Assembly (NCBI GenBank): GCA_041844915.1
Contig: JBGZBY010000090.1
Location: forward strand, 1 to 18,039
Direction: 5' to 3'
DNA from: W11650 sp041844915
Lineage (GTDB): Bacteria; Bacillota; Clostridia; Lachnospirales; Vallitaleaceae
DNA length: 18,039 bases
The notes under the pieces were generated by a model. It saw only the letters and a program-made list of their open reading frames with translations, was not told the DNA's origin and ran no database searches. A program made the translations under genes and the position numbers. Shown piece by piece: positions 1 to 6,691 of the stretch. Positions within the stretch are counted from its first letter, which is position 1, and every line of letters begins with the position of its first letter.

Positions 1-841
1 AATCCTCTTTGTTCAGCGGCTCATAGGTTATCTTACCGTCACGCGGATAAAACTCGGTACTGGTATCGAACAAGTATAAATATTCATCCTGCATCTTGGC
101 TGCCAAAGCTCTGTCAAAAAGCGGAATCTCATCCTTTTCGCCATTGCCGTTCGGGTCATTGTTCCGGAATGCCGTCAATACCGTATAAAGCTCATCAATG
201 GTTGTCGGCGCCTGTAAATTCAGCTTATCCAGCCAATCCTGACGAATCCACCAAAACTCTGCCGATTTTTGCGTCAAATTCTTTGGAATAAAGTAGATAT
301 TTCCATCCAGCGAGGTCGCAAAAGAGCGGAATTTCGCATCGCTGTCCAAAGCCTTTTGCAGATCCGGAGCATGCTCCTTGATCAAATCATTCAAAGGAAT
401 CAATCCGCCGTCGCGACCCAGCTTCTCTAATTCCGCCGGATCTTTATAGCCAATGATATCCGCCAGCTTCCCGCTGGCCAGCATCATGCTGAAAGCTTCT
501 TCCTCATTGGCATTGGACTGCGAGATTACCCCCTCTAGGCTGACATTGGTTTCTTTGGCAATTTCCTGCCAGATCATCCATTCCGAATTAAAGGGCATAT
601 TATTAAAGTTCAAGAAAATCGTAAAGGTCTGCGGTGTTTCCGAAACTAAACTGCCAGTCGTCATTTCCGCCTTAGTTTCCGCCACGGTTTCGGTTTTGGC
701 CTCGGTCATTTCTCCCGTCTTGGTTTCCGTGGTCGTGGTCGTTGTCGTCGTTTCCGTCTTCTTTTCCTCTGTCTTACCACAGCCGGCAAGCAAAGAAATC
801 ACCAGCGCCATCGCCAAAATAAGACTTAGTTGCTTTTTCAT
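1..841 (-). CDS. Extracellular solute-binding lipoprotein of a sugar ABC transporter (partial, C-terminus outside window)
   Basis: This is the binding-protein component of an LplA/YtcQ-type carbohydrate ABC transporter, anchored outside the membrane, where it captures the oligosaccharide for the two permeases encoded upstream. The reading frame is open from the start codon to base 1, giving 280 codons; the C-terminal half lies beyond the window. The N-terminus is a lipoprotein signal: positively charged MKKQ, a hydrophobic stretch, then the lipobox LLAGC with the lipidated Cys near residue 21. A threonine/glutamate-rich linker of about 35 residues follows, encoded by near-repetitive ACN codons around 725-760, before the folded domain (motifs such as MMLASGKLADIIGY and NDPNGNGEKDEIPLF, typical of LplA-like proteins). 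Two adjacent in-frame ATGs exist at 844 and 841; the second sits 7 nt from GGAG and is preferred. A 286-nt leader separates it from the upstream permease gene. The family is clear; the substrate is inferred only from neighbours. Confidence 0.9.
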   Translation of the reverse strand, partial: MKKQLSLILAMALVISLLAGCGKTEEKKTETTTTTTTTETKTGEMTEAKTETVAETKAEMTTGSLVSETPQTFTIFLNFNNMPFNSEWMIWQEIAKETNVSLEGVISQSNANEEEAFSMMLASGKLADIIGYKDPAELEKLGRDGGLIPLNDLIKEHAPDLQKALDSDAKFRSFATSLDGNIYFIPKNLTQKSAEFWWIRQDWLDKLNLQAPTTIDELYTVLTAFRNNDPNGNGEKDEIPLFDRALAAKMQDEYLYLFDTSTEFYPRDGKITYEPLNKED

Positions 842-892
842 CATCTTTCTCCTTTTCTTTTGATATTGTAGTTCCGTCAAAGCTCCTTTTTC

Positions 893-925
893 CATGCTCC
901 GCTCAAGCCAAAATCCGGAGCCATG
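893..925 (-). other. Stem-loop in the leader of the solute-binding protein gene
   Basis: The arms CATGCTCCG (893-901) and CGGAGCCATG (916-925) pair over 9 bp with one bulged base and a 14-nt loop. The hairpin lies about 50 nt upstream of the lipoprotein start, inside the 842-1127 gap, where I see no gene. It has no following T-run, so it is not a standard terminator. mRNA processing or stabilisation of the binding-protein transcript is a possible role, by inference only. A TATATA stretch at 936-941 could be part of an internal promoter but has no clear -35 partner. Confidence 0.3.
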
Positions 926-1127
926 ACAAATTTCTTATATATACCCAATGAAGCATCACCCGAAGAAAAGCGCTCGGCATCTCGGTAATTTCCGTTCTGC
1001 GCTGCTCGCCGCCCTTCCAGCCTCTCCATTCTGATATCCTATATTCTGCTTGGCATGAACGCCCTGCAATTCACCCAAAGACCCGTCCTGCCGGCATCTG
1101 CCAAAGCCCTTTTTTTCTATCTGAAAA

Positions 1128-2030
1128 TCAGCCCTTGACTGCGCCAATCGTCGCTCCGCTCTTAAAATATTTCTGCACAAACGGATACACGATCAACATG
1201 GGAATAATCGAAATAACAATCGTCGCATAAATCACTGTTGTCGGGGAGGACAGCGACGACGCTGTCAGGATAGCGGCATCTGTTTCATTGGATACCTTAT
1301 CCACAATCATTTTCTTTAAGAACACCTGCAACGGCACCTTATCATCGCTGTTTAGCAAACTCATTGCCCAAAAATATCCATTCCAGCGAGCAACCGCATA
1401 AAACATGCCGACCGTTGCCAAGGCAGGCTTGGACAGCGGTAGATAGATTCGCCAGAAAATACTCAAATTTCTTGCTCCGTCAATGATTGCCGCTTCCTCA
1501 ATGGATTCAGGAAGCTGTTCAAAAAAGCTTTTCAAAATAATCAAATTATAGGTATTGATGGCAAAGCCAAACAATATTGCCCCCCTCGTATCAATCATGC
1601 CAAAATCGACAAAATTAACATAGGTCGGTATAATTCCGGCATTGAACCAAAGAGTAAATACTGTCAGCAGCGTAAAAAACTTGCGGAAAACCAGCTGCTT
1701 TTTCGACAGGGCATACGCCATGGTAGCAGTAAAAACCATATTGACCAGTACGCCCGCCACGGTATAAAAAATCGTATTGGCATACGCCGTCCATATTCCT
1801 CGCTTACCTGCCGCCGCAATATAGCTGGCAAAGGTCGGCTCACGCAGCCAAAACATAACATCGCCGTTTTCCACAAACAGCGGCTTACTAAGAGAAGCAA
1901 TAACTACATAGTAAATCGGATACAAGGATAAAATCGTTACCGCAATTCCCACTATGATCATTACAATATTAAATATCTTTTCATTTCTTGTCATGAACGC
2001 CGTTTCGGAAAATATTTTTTTCTCGTCCAT
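1128..2030 (-). CDS. Carbohydrate ABC transporter permease, LplC/YtcP family
   Basis: This 300-residue protein is the second membrane subunit of the sugar importer (MalG-like position). It has about six hydrophobic helices. The cytoplasmic EAA loop that contacts the ATPase is visible as PESIEEAAIIDGARNLSIFW near residues 175-195. The C-terminal ending YPFVQKYFKSGATIGAVKG is highly characteristic of the LplC/YtcP family. The ATG at 2030 is served by an AGGAGG ribosome binding site that overlaps the TAG stop of the preceding permease gene, and only 9 nt separate the two genes, so they are translated together. No ATP-binding subunit is encoded nearby; this family commonly borrows a shared MsmK/UgpC-type ATPase encoded elsewhere. 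The family assignment is firm. The substrate, probably an unsaturated uronic-acid oligosaccharide, is inferred from the GH88 and sulfatase neighbours. Confidence 0.94.
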   Translation of the reverse strand: MDEKKIFSETAFMTRNEKIFNIVMIIVGIAVTILSLYPIYYVVIASLSKPLFVENGDVMFWLREPTFASYIAAAGKRGIWTAYANTIFYTVAGVLVNMVFTATMAYALSKKQLVFRKFFTLLTVFTLWFNAGIIPTYVNFVDFGMIDTRGAILFGFAINTYNLIILKSFFEQLPESIEEAAIIDGARNLSIFWRIYLPLSKPALATVGMFYAVARWNGYFWAMSLLNSDDKVPLQVFLKKMIVDKVSNETDAAILTASSLSSPTTVIYATIVISIIPMLIVYPFVQKYFKSGATIGAVKG

Positions 2031-2039
2031 ACCATCCTC

Positions 2040-2990
2040 CTACCAAATTGAAGTTTCCGACATTTTTTTGCTGGCTTTATTGGCAAGCACCACCAAAATC
2101 AAAGCCACCACTGCCTCAAACAGCCCCGCCGCCGTCGCTAGCCCATAATTGCGATTGCTAAGACCTGTGCGATACACATAGGTAGCGATTACGTCTGCGG
2201 TGGAAAAAGTGGACGGCTGATACAGCAGAATGATGGATTCAAATCCTACCTTAACCATTTTTCCTATATTCAGCACCAGCATAACCAGAACAATCGGCAT
2301 AATCCCCGGCAGGGTCACATGGCGAATTTGTTGCAGCTTGGTTGCTCCGTCTACCTTGGCGGCTTCGTAAAGCGCCGGGTCGATGCCCATAATCGCAGCA
2401 ATAAATACGATTGAGCTGAAGCCCGCTGTCTGCCACAGTGTCATCAAAGTGTAGATCGGGCGAAAGAACTCTGGTCTGGTCATAAAATAAATTGGCTCGC
2501 CACCCAGCTTTTTAATGAAGAAATTGATGATTCCCGTACTGGGGGAGAGAAAGTTAATTACCATGCCGCAGACCACTACTACGGAAATAAAATAAGGCAG
2601 AAAGGTTGCAGTCTGTGTAATCCGGCTGACCCATTTGTTTTTCATTTCAGTAATGGCAATCGCCAGAAAAATCGGGATTGGAAATACAATAACCAGCTGC
2701 CATAGGGCAATCATCAAGGTATTGACAACCGTTACCCCAAAATCCGGCCCGCTCAGGAACTGAATGAAATTTTGCCAGCCGACAAATCGACTGCCCTCAA
2801 TCCCGCGAAATAAATTATATTGATAAAATGCAATTCTCAATCCCACCATAGGACGATAGGCAAACAGAAGGTACCAAATCAATCCCGGCAGCAGCAAAAG
2901 TAAAAGATCTCCATCTCTTTTCAGCTTTGACCAAAGCGAGAGCTCTCTCCTTTTGATTTTTTTTATTGTTTGACTTTTTCCCATTTCCAT
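2040..2990 (-). CDS. Carbohydrate ABC transporter permease, LplB/YteP family
   Basis: This 316-residue protein is the first membrane subunit of the importer (MalF-like position). A basic N-terminal tail precedes a first helix (LLLLLLPGLIWYLLF), and about five further helices follow. The EAA loop is seen as DPALYEAAKVDGATKLQQIR in the C-terminal third. The stretch YRPMVGLRIAFYQYNLFRGI after the first helix is typical of LplB/YteP proteins. The ATG at 2990 has GGAG at 5-nt spacing. The stop codon forms part of the ribosome binding site of the following permease gene. This is the first gene after the 2991-3224 intergenic region, which carries a promoter and candidate regulator sites, so it probably heads the inducible transporter operon. 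Family certain; substrate inferred. Confidence 0.94.
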   Translation of the reverse strand: MEMGKSQTIKKIKRRELSLWSKLKRDGDLLLLLLPGLIWYLLFAYRPMVGLRIAFYQYNLFRGIEGSRFVGWQNFIQFLSGPDFGVTVVNTLMIALWQLVIVFPIPIFLAIAITEMKNKWVSRITQTATFLPYFISVVVVCGMVINFLSPSTGIINFFIKKLGGEPIYFMTRPEFFRPIYTLMTLWQTAGFSSIVFIAAIMGIDPALYEAAKVDGATKLQQIRHVTLPGIMPIVLVMLVLNIGKMVKVGFESIILLYQPSTFSTADVIATYVYRTGLSNRNYGLATAAGLFEAVVALILVVLANKASKKMSETSIW

Positions 2991-3042
2991 ACTTGCTCCT
3001 TTTCCTATGACGCTTCACAGCCCTGCTGTTTCTGACTGATGT

Positions 3043-3071
3043 ATCATACCATAGAATATATTAAAAAGATA
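3043..3071 (-). promoter_or_regulatory. Candidate promoter of the transporter operon
   Basis: On the minus strand a TATGAT -10 element (3048-3043) is preceded at 17 nt by TATCTT (3071-3066), a poor match to the TTGACA -35 consensus. A good -10 with a poor -35 is typical of activator-dependent promoters, which fits the AraC-type regulator encoded just upstream. Transcription would begin near 3036, giving a leader of about 45 nt before the LplB-type permease. Confidence 0.45.
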
Positions 3072-3073
3072 TC

Positions 3074-3101
3074 GTCATTTTTCTAGTGATTGTCATTTTT
3101 C
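3074..3101 (-). promoter_or_regulatory. Direct repeats upstream of the -35: candidate AraC-type operator
   Basis: The 10-mer GAAAAATGAC occurs twice in the same orientation on the minus strand, at 3101-3092 and 3083-3074, with an 18-nt period. The proximal copy ends 2 nt from the weak -35 hexamer, a position expected for a contacting activator. AraC-family proteins usually bind direct repeats spaced by about two helical turns; 18 nt is slightly short of that. Assigning the sites to the adjacent regulator is inference. Confidence 0.4.
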
Positions 3102-3136
3102 CATAAGCAAAAATCAGATCCCTTGATTTTTAGCCA

Positions 3137-3174
3137 AAAAAAATGACCAAACTGATAATTTCGATCATTTCTTT
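3137..3174 (-). terminator. Candidate rho-independent terminator after the AraC-type regulator gene
   Basis: On the minus strand AAAGAAATGATC (3174-3163) can pair with GGTCATTTTTTT (3148-3137) over 12 positions with two G-T wobbles and a 14-nt loop, and the 3' arm runs directly into T residues. It lies about 50 nt past the regulator stop codon and before the transporter promoter. The stem is A/T-rich, so termination may be partial. Part of the 3' arm resembles the operator 10-mer in inverted orientation, so an operator role is an alternative. Confidence 0.4.
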
Positions 3175-3224
3175 CTTTTATTCTTGTTTGTTTTGCTAAA
3201 AAAATCATTTCACATCGCTGTTTA

Positions 3225-5363
3225 TTATTTTCCGCTAGCCTCCACAAACGCCTTCGGGGTCAGCCCCACATGCTTAGAAAATACTCGAATAAAGGTATTG
3301 GCGCTGTTAAAGCCCACCATTTCCGCGACTTCGCCGATTTTGATGCTTGGCTGAAGCAAGAGAATCTCCTTGGCTTTTTCAATTCTAAAATTGTTGAGAT
3401 AGGTTTTGAAATTTTCTCCGACTGACTGCTTAAAAAGGGCGGAACAGTATTTCTCCGAAGCATTTATTTTCTCTGCCAAATCGACCAGCATAATATCTTC
3501 ATGGTAATGCTCTTCAATGTAGGTTAGAAGAATTTTCGCTAGATCGTCGTCCTCCTGCTTTTCCTTTGAAGCAACAAAGTTTAAAATATCAGCAATATCC
3601 TGCCTTAGCTGTTCAAAGATATCCTCCGCCTGCCATTCCGCCTCCAGCTTGTTCAAATCATAGGTAAGAGGAATCTCCATATAAAATTCCCGCAGAATGC
3701 GGTGAAGAGTACCTATCAGCACAAGCACAAAGCGATGCCTCAAATGCGGCGCCGTTGCCGCAATCCCTTCGTTTTGCCCAATGATCTGATCAAATACCGT
3801 CAAACTGTCCGTATGCCCGTTTAGAACCATTTGAATCAGGCTGTTTTCCAAAGACAACGGGTAGCTATAGCTTTCATTTGCCTTCAGCATTATCAAATCA
3901 GCAGTTAAAAATCTTTGCTGCCGGTAGAGGTATTTATACTGCAAGAGCAAAGAGCACTGCAAATACAGGGATTTGATGCTTTCCAAGCCAAAGCCCGAAT
4001 CGCTCAAAGCAATCTGCACTTCGTCAACCGGGCTGTTCTCCAGCTTTTCCAGAACAAATGCCTTAGCTTTTTCTAAAGAATTCGCTTCCATAATAATTGT
4101 ACAAGAAACATCCTCCGTATTAATATAGCTGACGCCTTCCGCCGCCTCCAGCCTTTCCTGAAGGTACTGCTTAAAAAGATATCTCTCCTCCTCCGGCACA
4201 TTGTGCAGGCTGAATACCGCCACCACAAAGGACTGCTCGGACCTACGGTCATTGATCTGCGGCGGCAGGATGCCAAAAAGCAAATCCCTATTTTGCTTAT
4301 ACCGCAGCAGCCTTTCCTTTTCCGATAGCGTTTCCTTCAAATCTCTTGACAGCTGACGCGCCTGCGCCGCCCCATGCTTTAACAACTTTATTTCATCCTC
4401 GTCATTATCAATGCTCACAATGCTTTTCGTTTGTAGCACCAACTCCTTGATCGGCCGATAAAGGCTGCGGGTAATCAAAGAGGCTATTACTGCGATTACA
4501 ACGGATAAAAGCAAAAAGGGCAGCAAAAAATAAAGGAGCAGAATTTTCATATCCGGCTTTAATCTGTCATACGAAGCTGTCAAAGTCCAATTCAGCCCTT
4601 GAAGCCAGCGTACAAAAACAACCTCGTCGCGGTATTCGGCTATCGCTCGATGCTCGCTCATAATCGCTTGCAGCTGTTCTTGCGTAATCGTTTTATCTCC
4701 GGCAAAAATCCGCCCCTGATCTGCCAAATTCCAGCTGACCTCCGGCATAAGAGGAAGCAACTCGCGCTTAGGGATCTCCAAAAAAATCAAATATTCCCGC
4801 CCCTGTATTTGACCATATTTCATGTAGCACAGCGTTTTTTCAGCCTCAAACGAAAAGCTTGCATCCGCGCCCTCCGCCTTCAGTTCTTTGACTTTTTGCA
4901 TCAATATCTCCGCTTCTCCGAAAAACTGCTCCGAAAAGGCTTTTTTCCCAACTGTTTCATAAGGAGTGATTACCGACGCCATCTCATCTGGTATCGTAAT
5001 CGACAGGACGAAGGCAGCGTTCAAATATCGCGAGGACACCTTGGTCAGTTTGCTTTTGAGCAGGTAGCTTTGTAAATAATATTCTCCACGGGAGCTTGCC
5101 GCAAGAAAGTCTGCCAACTCCTGACTGGTTTCAATCGTATGCAAAGCCTCGGCAATGATCTCTCCCTTTAAAGATACATTGCCGAGTGTTTTTTCAACCG
5201 ATTCGTCCATCTCCCGCCGATAATCCTTGGCATTCATCTGAAATACCAGCACAAAAATCACCGGCACTAAAACAGAGGTCAGAATCAAGGAAAGCATCAA
5301 ATTCATGACATACATCTTCCTCTGATATTTCCCAAAATGTTGAAACATTGCTTTGCTTTTCAT
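3225..5363 (-). CDS. Membrane-bound AraC-family sensor/regulator (YesN-like)
   Basis: This 712-residue protein combines a membrane sensor with a DNA-binding tail. Helix one (about residues 18-42) and helix two (about 272-298) flank a roughly 230-residue extracytoplasmic sensor region. A HAMP-like stretch (LITRSLYRPIKELVLQTKSIV) and a coiled segment (LKETLSEKERLLRYKQNRDLLFG) follow. The last 100 residues form the double helix-turn-helix AraC domain (LVDLAEKINASEKYCSALFK, then the signature EVAEMVGFNSANTFIRVFSKHVGLTPKAF). Proteins of this build regulate polysaccharide and oligosaccharide uptake loci in Firmicutes; this one probably activates the transporter promoter at 3043-3071. The ATG at 5363 comes 1 nt after the GH88 stop codon and has no good ribosome binding site of its own, so translation is probably coupled. 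A later ATG at residue 17, just after AGAGGA, is the alternative start. Confidence 0.93.
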   Translation of the reverse strand: MKSKAMFQHFGKYQRKMYVMNLMLSLILTSVLVPVIFVLVFQMNAKDYRREMDESVEKTLGNVSLKGEIIAEALHTIETSQELADFLAASSRGEYYLQSYLLKSKLTKVSSRYLNAAFVLSITIPDEMASVITPYETVGKKAFSEQFFGEAEILMQKVKELKAEGADASFSFEAEKTLCYMKYGQIQGREYLIFLEIPKRELLPLMPEVSWNLADQGRIFAGDKTITQEQLQAIMSEHRAIAEYRDEVVFVRWLQGLNWTLTASYDRLKPDMKILLLYFLLPFLLLSVVIAVIASLITRSLYRPIKELVLQTKSIVSIDNDEDEIKLLKHGAAQARQLSRDLKETLSEKERLLRYKQNRDLLFGILPPQINDRRSEQSFVVAVFSLHNVPEEERYLFKQYLQERLEAAEGVSYINTEDVSCTIIMEANSLEKAKAFVLEKLENSPVDEVQIALSDSGFGLESIKSLYLQCSLLLQYKYLYRQQRFLTADLIMLKANESYSYPLSLENSLIQMVLNGHTDSLTVFDQIIGQNEGIAATAPHLRHRFVLVLIGTLHRILREFYMEIPLTYDLNKLEAEWQAEDIFEQLRQDIADILNFVASKEKQEDDDLAKILLTYIEEHYHEDIMLVDLAEKINASEKYCSALFKQSVGENFKTYLNNFRIEKAKEILLLQPSIKIGEVAEMVGFNSANTFIRVFSKHVGLTPKAFVEASGK

Positions 5364-5364
5364 T

Positions 5365-6528
5365 TTACCAATATAGCTCCCAATCCTTGCTGCATCTCAC
5401 CAACGCTTCAAAATAGAAATAATCTCCCCAAGTATTGCATTCGTCTACATTGCGGTTGACTCCGGCGTTATACGGGCTTTTTCTCACATACACGCCATGC
5501 ATCAACAAGCCGTTCGACTTACTCGGATCCTTTGCCGCATAATTATCTATCAGGGATTTTAAAATCTTCATGGCAATATCCGTATAATATTTTGCCTTCT
5601 CCTCCGGCAGGTATTTTACCATTTCCAGCATACCGCAGACAGCAATCGCTGCCGCCGAGCTATCTCTCGGCTCGTCCGAGCCGTCAGTGAAATCAAAATC
5701 CCAGAAGGGAACCAGATCCTTCGGCAAATGCTCAATAAAGAAATCCGTCATTTTATAAAAGGTTTCCAGATACTCCGGATTTTTCACATAGCGATAGCTG
5801 AGCGCCGTGCCGTAAATTCCCCATGCCTGTCCTCTTGACCATGCCGAAGTATGGCTGTAGCCCTGATGCGTAATTCCATGCAGCGGCTCGCCGGTTTCTT
5901 TATCGAAATAATAGGTGTGATGCGTCGAGTTATCCTCTCTGAGCACCACCTTCAAAGCTGTATGAATATGCCTCGTCGCAATTTCCTCATATTTTTTATC
6001 GCCGGTCACCTCGCTCGCCCAGTAAAGCAGCGGCAAATTCAAAAGACAGTCGATAATCAAGCGATAGTTGTCATCCGCGCCGACCTTGCCCCATGCCTGA
6101 ATAAAATCGCCCTTCGGCTGATAGCGGGAAATCAGATTGTCCGCAGCCAAAATCGCCGCCTGCTTGCCCTCCTCATTGCCCGTCAGCTTATATGACGCCA
6201 CACAGGAAAGGCTGTACAAAAAGCCCATATCATGATGGTCAACGTCAATTCTCTCCTTAATCCGGTTCAAAAAGCTGGTGACATGCTTTTGTCCGATTTG
6301 CTTAAATCTCTCATTGCCGGTCATTTCATATGCCAGCCAAAGCTGCCCTGTCCAAAAGCCTGAGGTCCAGGTTGTATTATCTGACGGTTCATAGAAATTG
6401 TTTGTTGTTCCATCCACCTTAAAACAATCGACAAAATTATCAAGATCGGATGTAATCTGCACCACGGCAGTGTCAATTGCCTGCTTAATGTCCTCTTTGG
6501 TAGCTGCTTGGTAATTTGTGAAATTCAT
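5365..6528 (-). CDS. GH88 unsaturated glucuronyl hydrolase
   Basis: Enzymes of this family hydrolyse the unsaturated 4,5-uronic acid from the non-reducing end of lyase-generated oligosaccharides in the cytoplasm. The 387-residue protein matches the usual length of 370-400. The two conserved catalytic aspartates are visible: D100 in DHHDMGF and D160 in IIDCLLNLPLLYW. Their 60-residue spacing is close to that in the Bacillus enzyme (D88 and D149). The end WGDYFYFEALVR is a family hallmark. The frame stays open to 6699, but the ATG at 6528 follows AAGGAAAAGGAA, and residues upstream of it do not resemble the family. The C-terminal region that carries SxxSxK in streptococcal enzymes acting on sulfated substrates reads VRKSPYN plus an insertion, so sulfate tolerance is doubtful. 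The regulator gene follows after 1 nt. Family very confident; natural substrate unknown. Confidence 0.94.
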   Translation of the reverse strand: MNFTNYQAATKEDIKQAIDTAVVQITSDLDNFVDCFKVDGTTNNFYEPSDNTTWTSGFWTGQLWLAYEMTGNERFKQIGQKHVTSFLNRIKERIDVDHHDMGFLYSLSCVASYKLTGNEEGKQAAILAADNLISRYQPKGDFIQAWGKVGADDNYRLIIDCLLNLPLLYWASEVTGDKKYEEIATRHIHTALKVVLREDNSTHHTYYFDKETGEPLHGITHQGYSHTSAWSRGQAWGIYGTALSYRYVKNPEYLETFYKMTDFFIEHLPKDLVPFWDFDFTDGSDEPRDSSAAAIAVCGMLEMVKYLPEEKAKYYTDIAMKILKSLIDNYAAKDPSKSNGLLMHGVYVRKSPYNAGVNRNVDECNTWGDYFYFEALVRCSKDWELYW

Positions 6529-6636
6529 TTCCTTTTCCTTTCCTTGTGAAAATCCGTAAACGCTTTGATTTTTGGTTTCCTCCGCTGCTCTTATGCTTAT
6601 TCGGCAAGCAGCGACTTTTATAAAACGCCTGGGCAA

Positions 6637-6661
6637 CCGCCTTTTTCCTGCCAAAAAGCGG
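6637..6661 (-). other. Stem-loop between the sulfatase and GH88 genes
   Basis: In the 163-nt gap between the two enzyme genes, CCGCTTTTT and AAAAAGGCGG pair on the minus strand with one bulged base around a 6-nt loop (GGCAGG). No T-run follows, so simple termination is unlikely. It may mark a processing site between the sulfatase and GH88 parts of one transcript. I see no promoter or small gene in the rest of the gap. Confidence 0.3.
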
Positions 6662-6691
6662 GCAAGCACTCTTTCGCTCCTAAGCAAAGGC

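Noticed and set aside
725..760. Short GTCGTGGTC-like simple repeat as a regulatory or CRISPR-like element
   Set aside because: It is in frame in the lipoprotein gene and encodes the threonine-rich linker after the lipid anchor.
453..863. A 136-codon plus-strand frame opposite the solute-binding protein gene
   Set aside because: The minus strand encodes a clear lipoprotein here. The plus-strand valine-rich product simply mirrors the threonine-rich linker codons.
956..1180. A 74-codon minus-strand frame in the leader before the binding-protein gene
   Set aside because: It overlaps the end of the LplC-type permease gene in another frame, lacks a convincing ribosome binding site, and its product has no recognisable features.
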